14,511 nt of DNA from Ruminococcaceae bacterium UBA4306 (GTDB lineage: Bacteria; Bacillota; Clostridia; Oscillospirales; Acutalibacteraceae): NCBI GenBank assembly GCA_002394725.1, contig DGUQ01000192.1, positions 1 to 14,511 of the forward strand. Reading direction: 5' to 3'. This document shows positions 5,559-12,525 of the stretch, piece by piece. Every line of letters starts with the position of its first letter. The stretch's first letter is position 1. Both the position numbers and the translations under genes were made by a program. The notes under the pieces are model-generated. The model made no database searches. It was not told where the DNA came from and saw only the letters and a program-made list of their open reading frames with translations.

Positions 5559-8102
5559 ATGGACACAGGTTTATTCGATCTGCTGAAAACAGTCAGCCAG
5601 CCCGAAGCCATCGTTCAATTTCTCGATCGTTCTTCCTATGATGAGCTGATCGAGATCGATCTGGAGAAGCAGATCTTCAAAAGAGTATTCCATATTGCAA
5701 AAAAATACAGCATGCCGCTGTCACAGGGCAAATTCAGAGAGATGTTCATCGGGATGTCCGAGGATCTGATCCACCCCGAGGAACGCGACGGATTCATTGA
5801 ATTAATGAACCCCGAGACCCTCGCCTATCGTCTGTCGAACTCCGAGATCCCGGGACTGTACTGCGGCGAATACCGCTTTCGACTCATCGCGGGCAGCTGG
5901 CACTGGGTCGAGATGATACTGCTCACAGGCACGCGTTACGGACTGAGGCAGAATCTTTTGCGCATGTACATCTTTGACTGTCACAGCCGCAAGGTGCGCG
6001 AGCTGGGTCTGTCGGATAACGCCGTATATACCGACCACAACCGCAATGAGATGACCGGCTTGCTGAGAAAACGCGCCTTTGTCAAGGATACGGAGCAACG
6101 CGTCAAAAACAAAGAGGTCGATTGGTGTCTGGTCTCGATCGACATCGATAACTTTAAGCTCTTCAACGAGTGGTACGGTCACAGCGAGGGTGATCTCCTG
6201 ATGGTACAGATCGGCGCGACGCTGCTTGAAGTAAGCGACCGCACCGGCGGCACGGCAGGCTACTTCGGACAGGACGACTTCTGCCTTTTGATCCCCTTCG
6301 ACATGGAGCTGATCGGTCATATCTATGAGGATATCGCGTCGCTGATCGGCTCACGCGGCAGCAGCGCGAGCTTTTTGCCCGCCTTCGGCATATCCCGAGT
6401 CGAAGATAATATTGAGCTGCCCGATCTGCTTGACCGCGCGTTTCTGGCGGCGCAGATCGCAAAGGAAGGCTACCACAGCCGTATCCGTGTATTTGAGAAA
6501 GGCATGTACTCGCGCACGGATGAAGAATACCGCGTACTCAAGGATTTTTTGCAGGCGCTCAGACAACGTGAGATCGTCTTTTACCTACAGCCGCAGTGCC
6601 GCGCGTCAACGGGCAGGATCGTGGGCGCCGAAGCGCTGGCACGGTGGGTCAAGCCCGACGGAACGGTCGTTCCGCCCGATCTGTTCATCCCCGTGCTCGA
6701 AAAGCGCGGACTGATCTCTGACCTCGACCTGTATATGTGGGAGAGCGTTTGCTCATGGATGCACAATCGGATCGAAGGCGGTCATACGCCCCTGCCTGTT
6801 TCGGTCAACGTATCGGTCTCCGATATCCTGCACACCGATCTGCCTGCCGTATTCGAAAAGCTCGTCACAAAATATGACCTGCCGCGCAACCTGATCAAGA
6901 TCGAGATCACCGAGTCCTCCTATATCACCAACACCGCTCTGGTCATCGATACGGTCAAGTCGCTCAGGGAGAAATCCTTCACCGTGCTGATGGACGATTT
7001 CGGCAGTGGTTACTCCACCTTGAATATGCTCAAGAACCTGAGCATCGACGTCATCAAGCTCGACGCCCAGTTCCTGAATATGGATAAAGGCAATGAGGAG
7101 AAGAGCATCCGCATCCTCGAATCCGTCACGAATATGACCAAGACGATCGGGGTCCCGATCATCGTCGAGGGCGTTGAGACCAAGGAGCAGAGAGATTTTC
7201 TGGTCGATCTGGGATGCCGCTATATTCAGGGCTATTACTTCTATCGTCCCATGCCGACCGACGAGTATGAAAAGTTGATCGACGATCCCGACAAGATCGA
7301 TACCTCCGGCATCTCATTCAAGGCGAACCAGCAATTCCGCCTGCGCGAGCTGCTCGATAACAACATCTACAGCGATACCATGCTCAACAATATCCTCGGA
7401 CCATGCGCGTTATACGCATGGCACGGCGAGGATGTGGATATCGTGCGGTATAACGAACAGTTTTATGAAGCGGTCAATGTGCCTGATTTTGCACAGCGCC
7501 TGAACTGTATCCGCCGTTTTTTGCCGAAGGCGGATATCCCTCGGCTGACGCAGCTGCTCCGGCTGGCAGAGAGCGACCGTCTGAACGGTTCCAAGGGGAT
7601 CCTGCATTTTTACAAGACCGACGGCAGCCTGACCACTTTCTATATGCACTTTTATTATCTGCACAGCGATGGGGACGCTAAGATATTCTACGGCTCCGTG
7701 CGCAATATCACTAAGCTCAGGACGCTCGAAAAGCAGATGTCTCTGCTGTCGCATATCACGCGCGATACGGTGCTGTTTCTCTCACGCACGGATGAGAATG
7801 AGCTGCGCTTCACCGTCCTGTTCAACGGACTGGAGAATGTGATCGGCATGAGCATCCAAAAGCTCGAGAACGAACTCAACAGCGGCGACAGCTTCTTTAA
7901 CCGGCTCACAGAGGCGACCGGCTCCACCGTCTACCGTGATATCCATAAAAAGATCGTCAGCTCTGAGGCGTTCTCAACGAAGCTGACGATCAATAAAGAG
8001 ATCGGCGAGACCCTGACGCTGAACGTGAGCGGCAATTATATTCCCGACGAAACCAATACGATGGATTACATCATTATCCTGAGCAACGCCGAGGAGGCTT
8101 AG
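5559..8102 (+). CDS. PAS - degenerate GGDEF - EAL - PAS - PAS phosphodiesterase
   Basis: This 847-residue protein without membrane segments is predicted to hydrolyse c-di-GMP in the cytoplasm. An N-terminal PAS-like region (about 25-140, with an HPEER stretch and a YRFRLIAGSWHWVE strand) precedes a GGDEF-type domain (about 165-320). Its signature is GQDDF (237-241), so the second Gly and the Glu are lost; GTP might still bind as an activator. The EAL domain (about 335-590) has EAL at 358-360 and intact VNVS, EITES, DDFGSGYS, IKLD, VEGVE and QGYY motifs. Two further PAS-like regions (about 607-725 and 725-847) fill the C-terminus, less usual than N-terminal sensors. An in-frame TAA lies two codons before the ATG and excludes a longer product. 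The best ribosome site (AAGGA, 5540-5544) is 14 bases away, longer than usual. Transcribed divergently from the REC-EAL operon. Confidence 0.92.
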   Translation: MDTGLFDLLKTVSQPEAIVQFLDRSSYDELIEIDLEKQIFKRVFHIAKKYSMPLSQGKFREMFIGMSEDLIHPEERDGFIELMNPETLAYRLSNSEIPGLYCGEYRFRLIAGSWHWVEMILLTGTRYGLRQNLLRMYIFDCHSRKVRELGLSDNAVYTDHNRNEMTGLLRKRAFVKDTEQRVKNKEVDWCLVSIDIDNFKLFNEWYGHSEGDLLMVQIGATLLEVSDRTGGTAGYFGQDDFCLLIPFDMELIGHIYEDIASLIGSRGSSASFLPAFGISRVEDNIELPDLLDRAFLAAQIAKEGYHSRIRVFEKGMYSRTDEEYRVLKDFLQALRQREIVFYLQPQCRASTGRIVGAEALARWVKPDGTVVPPDLFIPVLEKRGLISDLDLYMWESVCSWMHNRIEGGHTPLPVSVNVSVSDILHTDLPAVFEKLVTKYDLPRNLIKIEITESSYITNTALVIDTVKSLREKSFTVLMDDFGSGYSTLNMLKNLSIDVIKLDAQFLNMDKGNEEKSIRILESVTNMTKTIGVPIIVEGVETKEQRDFLVDLGCRYIQGYYFYRPMPTDEYEKLIDDPDKIDTSGISFKANQQFRLRELLDNNIYSDTMLNNILGPCALYAWHGEDVDIVRYNEQFYEAVNVPDFAQRLNCIRRFLPKADIPRLTQLLRLAESDRLNGSKGILHFYKTDGSLTTFYMHFYYLHSDGDAKIFYGSVRNITKLRTLEKQMSLLSHITRDTVLFLSRTDENELRFTVLFNGLENVIGMSIQKLENELNSGDSFFNRLTEATGSTVYRDIHKKIVSSEAFSTKLTINKEIGETLTLNVSGNYIPDETNTMDYIIILSNAEEA

Positions 8103-8128
8103 CCATACACGATTTCATGTCATAACAA

Positions 8129-8163
8129 AGCCCTTGTACTGTACGGTACAAGGGCTATTTTTT
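8129..8163 (+). terminator. Strong bidirectional terminator
   Basis: A perfect 11-bp stem (8129-8139 with 8146-8156) with a 6-base loop is followed by A and then six T (8158-8163), 26 bases past the EAL gene stop. On the minus strand the same stem is followed by TTTGTTATG, so it can also end the convergent macrodomain gene that stops at 8174. Confidence 0.92.
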
Positions 8164-8173
8164 AGGATACTTC

Positions 8174-8956
8174 TTATTCATCCTTTAACAGTGCGTAATA
8201 CAGCTGAAAGTCGTCATCCTTGAACACATTGAAGATGACCTTGATATCGCTGTTGTTTTCAACTTTATACGCTTTGACCGTATCGACGGCGATCTGTGCC
8301 GCTTCCTTCTGCGGAAAGCCGAACACGCCTGTGCTGATACAGCAGAACGCGATGCTTTTACAGCCGTTCTCCTCGGCGAGCTTCAAGCAGGAAAGGTAAC
8401 AGCTTTTGAGCAGCTCACAGTGTTCTTCGGTGAGTCTGCCGCTGACGATCGGTCCCACGGTATGAATGACATATTTGCTCGGCAGGTTATAGCCGGGCGT
8501 GATCTTCGCCTGACCCGTTTCTTCCTCGTGCCCCTGCTCGCGCATGATCTCGCAGCACCGATAGCGCAGGGACAGCCCGGCGGCGCTGTGGATGCAGTTG
8601 TCGATGCAGTTATGGAGAGGGACAAAGCACCCGAGCATTTGAGAATTTGCGGCGTTGACGATCGCGTCGCACGCGAGAGTGGTGATATCACCCTGCCACA
8701 GATAGAGCTCCCCCTGCATGGGTGACAGCTCCTCGATCCGTGTGATCCCCCTGTCGGCGATCTCCTGCCTCAGGTACTCGCCCTCGATCCTCTTATATTC
8801 CTCATCGATCGGCGTGGGCATCCACACGTTCATCATCGCGCGCAAGAGGCGCTTTTGCTCCGCGGAGGTCATATGCTGAGGCGTATATTCGTCAAAGCGT
8901 CTGTCCTGCTGCCCGAGCCTCTTAATAAGATACAACCGTCGTTCTGTCTGGGTCAT
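8174..8956 (-). CDS. Zinc-type macrodomain protein-ADP-ribose hydrolase
   Basis: This 260-residue soluble protein is predicted to remove ADP-ribose from proteins. A helical N-terminal extension (about 1-80) precedes the macrodomain (about 83-260). Visible motifs are QGDIT, AIVNAANSQMLGCF, the HTVGP stretch and the ISTGVFGFP loop that holds the diphosphate of ADP-ribose. The GCFVPLHNC stretch supplies C110, H115 and C117, the arrangement expected of the zinc-dependent macrodomain branch; length and N-terminal extension also fit it. In other Firmicutes and fungi this branch is often linked to a SirTM sirtuin and lipoyl-carrier genes, none of which is seen here. AGGGGAGG lies about eight bases before the ATG. 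The gene has its own promoter and shares a convergent terminator. Family is confident; the target is unknown. Confidence 0.93.
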   Translation of the reverse strand: MTQTERRLYLIKRLGQQDRRFDEYTPQHMTSAEQKRLLRAMMNVWMPTPIDEEYKRIEGEYLRQEIADRGITRIEELSPMQGELYLWQGDITTLACDAIVNAANSQMLGCFVPLHNCIDNCIHSAAGLSLRYRCCEIMREQGHEEETGQAKITPGYNLPSKYVIHTVGPIVSGRLTEEHCELLKSCYLSCLKLAEENGCKSIAFCCISTGVFGFPQKEAAQIAVDTVKAYKVENNSDIKVIFNVFKDDDFQLYYALLKDE

Positions 8957-8987
8957 TGCGCTATCCTCCCCTAGTGGTTTCGTATTG

Positions 8988-9016
8988 ATTGTATCATCAA
9001 AAACGGATGAAGTAAA
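8988..9016 (-). promoter_or_regulatory. Promoter of the macrodomain gene
   Basis: Minus-strand reading gives a weak -35 box TTTACT (9011-9016), a 17-base spacer and an extended -10 box TGA-TACAAT (hexamer 8988-8993). The weak -35 with a TGn extension is a common compensating pattern. It directly follows the pyrophosphatase terminator. Confidence 0.6.
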
Positions 9017-9021
9017 GCAAA

Positions 9022-9058
9022 AAAGCGCAAAAAAGCAGGCGCATGAAACGCCTGCTTT
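9022..9058 (-). terminator. Intrinsic terminator of the pyrophosphatase gene
   Basis: A 10-bp stem (9032-9041 with 9049-9058; 7-base loop) lies 39 bases past the pyrophosphatase stop. On the minus strand it runs into CTTTTTTGCG and a second T-run. Only a few bases separate it from the -35 box of the macrodomain gene. Confidence 0.88.
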
Positions 9059-9097
9059 CTGTTTTATATTGATTATTGTTTCCTCATAGTGCCGCGA

Positions 9098-11230
9098 TCA
9101 GCCGAGGATATGGAACTGAACCACCAGCGCCGCGAATACGATGGAAACCATCGAGAGCAGCTTGATCAGGATGTTGATGGACGGGCCCGAGGTATCCTTG
9201 AAGGGATCGCCTACGGTGTCGCCGACAACAGCCGCCTTGTGCTGGTCGGAGCCCTTGCCGCCGTGGTTGCCTGCCTCGATATACTTCTTGGCATTATCCC
9301 ACGCGCCGCCGGAGTTGCTCATAAAGATCGCCATCAAGAAGCCCGAGGCGGTCGCGCCAGCGAGCATACCGACAACGCCGTAGAAGCCCAGCACCAGACC
9401 GACGATAATCGGAACGATGATCGCGATAATGGTGGGAAGGATCATCTCCTTCAAAGAAGAACGGGAGCACATATCGACGCACTTCGCGTAGTCAGGATCC
9501 GCCTTGCCCTCCATCAAGCCCTTGATGGACTTGAACTGACGGCGCACCTCGATGACAACGCTCTGTGCCGCTCTGCCGACAGCGTCCATGGTGAGCGCCG
9601 CAAAGACAAAGGGCAGGCACGCGCCGATGAACAGACCGATCAGAACCAGCGGATTCATGACGCTGAACTGCTGCATGGGATCCACGTTCTCAGCGAGCTT
9701 ATCAAAGCCGCCGACTTCCTTGACCTTCTCGATGTAGGAGGCGATCAGCGCCAGCGCGGTCAGCGCCGCGGAGCCGATCGCGAAGCCCTTACCGGTAGCG
9801 GCAGTGGTGTTGCCCAGAGAATCCAGAGCGTCGGTACGCTCACGAACCTCAGGCTCCAGACCGCTCATCTCGGCGATACCGCCGGCATTATCCGCTACGG
9901 GGCCGTAAGCGTCGGTCGCAAGGGTGATGCCCAGAGTGGACAGCATACCGACCGCCGCCAGAGCGATACCGTACAGACCTCTGTTGATACCGCCGTCAAC
10001 GCCGAGGTTGCCGCCGGATACAAAGAACGCTACCAGTACCGCGACGCCGACAATGATGATCGGCAGAGCGGTGGACAGCATGCCAAGACCTAAGCCGCCG
10101 ATGATGATGGTAGCGGAGCCGGTCTCGGACTTGGACGCCAGATTCTTGGTGGGCTTATACGTATCGGAGGTGAAATACTCCGTGGATTTACCGATCAATA
10201 CACCGGCGATCAAGCCGGCGAGTACCGCAAAGTACATCTTCCAGTTCTCAGCGCCGAGGATGTAATAGATCAACGGGAACGCCGCGACAGCGATCAGGAT
10301 CGCCGCGAGGTTGGTGCCGCGTGAGAGTGCCTTCAAGAGCAGCTTCTGCTCGGTCTTCTCACCGGTGCGGACAAAGAAGGTGCCGATGATGGAGCACAGG
10401 ATACCGAGTGCCGCCATGATCATCGGGATCGCCATCGCCTTGAACTGCATATCGCTGTTGCCGGAGAATGCGGCGACGCCCAGCGCGGCGCAGGAGATAA
10501 CGGAGCCGACATAGCTCTCGTACAGGTCAGCGCCCATACCGGCTACGTCACCGACGTTGTCGCCTACGTTATCGGCGATAACGGCAGGGTTACGGGGATC
10601 ATCCTCGGGGATGCCTGCCTCGACCTTACCGACCAAGTCGGCGCCGACGTCGGCAGCCTTGGTGAAGATACCGCCGCCGACACGGGCGAACAGCGCCATA
10701 CTGGACGCGCCCATACCGAAGGTCAGCATAGCGGAGGTGATACCTGCCGCGTCAAGCTTAAATACAAACTTCAACAGAGTGAACCAGATCGAAATGTCGA
10801 GCAGTCCCAGACCGACGACGGTGAAGCCCATGACGGAGCCTGCCGAGAAAGCGACTCTCAGACCCTTGTTCAATCCGGTACGGCAGGCATTCGCGGTGCG
10901 CGCGTTAGCCGCCGTCGCGATCTTCATGCCGACAAAGCCCGACAGACCCGAGAAGAAGCCGCCCGTGATAAAGGCGAAGGGCACATAGGGGGTCAGCAGT
11001 CCGAAGATCGCCATCGCGCCCAGGATCACGAACATCACGACGAAGAAGATCAGTACGATGGTGTACTGCCTTTTCAGATACGCGTTCGCGCCCGAACGGA
11101 TGGAAGCAGAAATTTTCTTCATCCTGTCTGTGCCTTCATCGAAGCTCATGACGCGCTTTGCCATGATCAGGGCAAAGACCAGCGCCAGAATAGAACCGAC
11201 GAAGATCGCAATTACAAGATACAATTCCAT
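9098..11230 (-). CDS. hppA: K+-dependent, probably Na+-translocating membrane pyrophosphatase
   Basis: This 710-residue integral membrane protein couples pyrophosphate hydrolysis to ion pumping. The family motifs are all present: DVGADLVGKVE, NVGDNVGD, DAYGPVADNAGG and the C-terminal GDTVGDPFKDT block, with many hydrophobic helices (the family has 16). Ala477 and Gly480 in the NTTAATGKG stretch are the residues known to go with potassium dependence (Lys and Thr in K+-independent forms). After D235 a Glu occurs at +3 (DLYE, E238) and a Gly at +7, the arrangement of Na+-pumping forms; plant H+ pumps have the Glu at +7. A dual Na+/H+ pump is not excluded. The frame can be extended to a GTG at 11258-11260, but that codon has no ribosome site, whereas AAAGGAGA lies about ten bases before the ATG at 11230. 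Single-gene unit with its own promoter, leader and terminator. Confidence 0.95.
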   Translation of the reverse strand: MELYLVIAIFVGSILALVFALIMAKRVMSFDEGTDRMKKISASIRSGANAYLKRQYTIVLIFFVVMFVILGAMAIFGLLTPYVPFAFITGGFFSGLSGFVGMKIATAANARTANACRTGLNKGLRVAFSAGSVMGFTVVGLGLLDISIWFTLLKFVFKLDAAGITSAMLTFGMGASSMALFARVGGGIFTKAADVGADLVGKVEAGIPEDDPRNPAVIADNVGDNVGDVAGMGADLYESYVGSVISCAALGVAAFSGNSDMQFKAMAIPMIMAALGILCSIIGTFFVRTGEKTEQKLLLKALSRGTNLAAILIAVAAFPLIYYILGAENWKMYFAVLAGLIAGVLIGKSTEYFTSDTYKPTKNLASKSETGSATIIIGGLGLGMLSTALPIIIVGVAVLVAFFVSGGNLGVDGGINRGLYGIALAAVGMLSTLGITLATDAYGPVADNAGGIAEMSGLEPEVRERTDALDSLGNTTAATGKGFAIGSAALTALALIASYIEKVKEVGGFDKLAENVDPMQQFSVMNPLVLIGLFIGACLPFVFAALTMDAVGRAAQSVVIEVRRQFKSIKGLMEGKADPDYAKCVDMCSRSSLKEMILPTIIAIIVPIIVGLVLGFYGVVGMLAGATASGFLMAIFMSNSGGAWDNAKKYIEAGNHGGKGSDQHKAAVVGDTVGDPFKDTSGPSINILIKLLSMVSIVFAALVVQFHILG

Positions 11231-11367
11231 TTGTTCTACGTCTCCTTTCTGATACCTCACTTTGACGAGGGAACGTGAGCGTCACGCATTTTCGCCGCCG
11301 TTTGGTACGTTTCGTGCCGCGTTTTTGCAGGAATAATCCCACAATCCTGCAAGCAACGATTTTTCGT
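11231..11367 (-). promoter_or_regulatory. Structured 5' leader of the pyrophosphatase mRNA
   Basis: The predicted transcript begins near 11368, leaving a leader of roughly 137 bases, far longer than the others here. It contains an 8-bp stem TTGCAGGA/TCCTGCAA (11325-11332 with 11345-11352, 12-base loop), then a GC-rich part with smaller pairings such as CGTGA/TCACG and CCTC/GAGG close to the ribosome site. I recognise no known riboswitch consensus in it. Confidence 0.45.
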
Positions 11368-11374
11368 AACCATT

Positions 11375-11403
11375 ATTTTACTATATTAACGTGGAATAGT
11401 CAA
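11375..11403 (-). promoter_or_regulatory. Promoter of the pyrophosphatase gene
   Basis: Minus-strand reading gives -35 TTGACT (11398-11403), a 17-base spacer and -10 TAAAAT (11375-11380). Both hexamers differ from consensus by one base, making this one of the strongest promoters in the window. Confidence 0.8.
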
Positions 11404-11554
11404 GAATAACGCATCGATTCTCCCTCGCCAAACTACCATAAATTTCATGACTTTCCGCCCGATTTTTTGGTGTGAGTTACCATTTTGGCATATCAAAGGA
11501 CTTTGACAACACATGACGCAGCGCAATGCGAACCGGTATTCCAACGCAAAAGCA
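11404..11554. other. Intergenic stretch without a supported gene
   Basis: This sequence lies between the pyrophosphatase promoter and the terminator of the surface-protein gene. Short open frames cross it but none has a convincing ribosome site or recognisable product. Confidence 0.5.
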
Positions 11555-11590
11555 GACCGGCTCCTACGCCTCTCAGCGTAGGAGCCGGTC
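11541..11590 (-). terminator. Terminator of the surface-protein gene
   Basis: A perfect 15-bp GC-rich stem (11555-11569 with 11576-11590, 6-base loop) lies 38 bases past the stop codon. On the minus strand it is followed by TGCTTTTGCGTT; no T-run follows on the plus strand, so it is directional. Confidence 0.85.
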
Positions 11591-11628
11591 ACAATATGCT
11601 ATTTGAGGATCGTCGCGCTAACGCGGAA

Positions 11629-12333
11629 TTATGACTCTTTGAGCTTCTTCACCGCGAGCACACCCGTCGCGGCGGCTAATCCAAGCATCAAAACGACCAT
11701 CGGCGCGGGATCGGCGGTCTTGGGAGAGGTCTTGCCGTTATTCGTCTTACTCTCGTCAGGGGTCGCCGTGCCGGCGGTTCCTTTTTCCGACTCGCTCACT
11801 TCGCCTTTGCCTTTATCGCTGAAGTTCGCGACAGCTTCGATATCGAAATACGGATGGATCGTTATCACTTTTTCGTCCATACCGCCGGATACGATATCAA
11901 ATCTGCCGATGATCGTCCAGTCGGTAAACGTGCCGCTATCGGAGGATGCCGTCAGAGTGACAATGAGATCATCAATTTGATCTTGCCTTTTACCGACTTT
12001 CCGGCTGCCGGTAAAGGTTTCGCCATCCACCGTAGCGGTTGCCGTCCCTGCCCCGTTTGCCGCAACGGAGAACCGATAGTATTCATAAGGAAGAAGACCC
12101 TCAGACCGATCGAGCTGATCATAGAAATCTTCATCATCAATATATTCATCATCATAATCCGAGTCATCGATATCCTCGTCCTCGGATGGATCCTGACCCT
12201 GCTGTACGGAGACAGTTGGATCCGTATTCGGGTTTTTATCTTCGGCATGAACAGCGACAGCGGATAGAGCGATCACCGCTGAAAGCATAGCAAATACCAT
12301 GATAAGAGAAAGAATCGTTTTACATTTTAACAT
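11629..12333 (-). CDS. Secreted acidic protein with an SPKTA-type cell-wall sorting signal
   Basis: This 234-residue protein has a signal peptide (1-30, likely cut after VHA), a very acidic Asp/Glu/Tyr-rich stretch (about 48-75), a beta-rich middle (about 80-175) and a Ser/Thr/Lys linker. The middle part, with its FTDW stretch and final IEAVANF, resembles divergent InlB-type bacterial repeats; this is tentative. The C-terminus has SPKTA (203-207), a hydrophobic helix and a KKLKES tail, the layout of a sortase substrate, with Ala in place of the usual Gly of LPxTG. No sortase gene is in view. GGAGG lies seven bases before this ATG; an adjacent upstream ATG (12336) is only four bases from it. 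A longer frame from TTG at 12363 is unlikely because it would begin upstream of the predicted transcription start. Function unknown; surface adhesion or spacing is a guess. Confidence 0.8.
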   Translation of the reverse strand: MLKCKTILSLIMVFAMLSAVIALSAVAVHAEDKNPNTDPTVSVQQGQDPSEDEDIDDSDYDDEYIDDEDFYDQLDRSEGLLPYEYYRFSVAANGAGTATATVDGETFTGSRKVGKRQDQIDDLIVTLTASSDSGTFTDWTIIGRFDIVSGGMDEKVITIHPYFDIEAVANFSDKGKGEVSESEKGTAGTATPDESKTNNGKTSPKTADPAPMVVLMLGLAAATGVLAVKKLKES

Positions 12334-12365
12334 CATTTGTCCTCCTTTGGTATCCTTTGACAAAA

Positions 12366-12394
12366 ATTATAACATCTTCTTGTCAATAAATCAA
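12366..12394 (-). promoter_or_regulatory. Promoter of the surface-protein gene
   Basis: Minus-strand reading gives -35 TTGATT (12389-12394), a 17-base spacer and a perfect extended -10 TGT-TATAAT (hexamer 12366-12371). Transcription would start near 12359, about 25 bases before the chosen ATG. A TTGACA also occurs at 12380-12385 but is only nine bases from the -10. Confidence 0.75.
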
Positions 12395-12461
12395 GCATTT
12401 CTCTCATGATTGACGTCACGACCGGAAAACAGCGTATTTCGTAATAAATATGCATTGGCTA

Positions 12462-12490
12462 TTGCACGCCGAACGCAGATATGATATAAT
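12462..12490 (+). promoter_or_regulatory. Promoter of the ABC exporter operon
   Basis: A -35 box TTGCAC (12462-12467), a 17-base spacer and a perfect extended -10 TGA-TATAAT (hexamer 12485-12490) precede the first exporter gene. Transcription would start near 12497 with a leader of about 29 bases. It is divergent from the surface-protein promoter about 70 bases away. Confidence 0.8.
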
Positions 12491-12525
12491 GTATTGATAC
12501 GTTTATATAGCAAGAAGGGTTGCTT

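Noticed and set aside
5372..5641. 89-codon plus-strand frame across the divergent region into the EAL gene
   Set aside because: Its start lies upstream of the predicted promoter, it has no ribosome site, and the protein is basic and unlike any family I know.
9089..10093. 334-codon plus-strand frame opposite the pyrophosphatase
   Set aside because: It is an antisense shadow of a highly conserved membrane enzyme and has no recognisable domain.
11231..11260. Ten-residue N-terminal extension of the pyrophosphatase from a GTG
   Set aside because: There is no ribosome site before the GTG, while a good one precedes the ATG at 11230, and the shorter form starts directly at the first membrane helix as usual in the family.
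11386..11592. Small minus-strand frame between the surface-protein terminator and the pyrophosphatase promoter
   Set aside because: It begins inside the terminator hairpin and ends within the pyrophosphatase promoter, with no good ribosome site.
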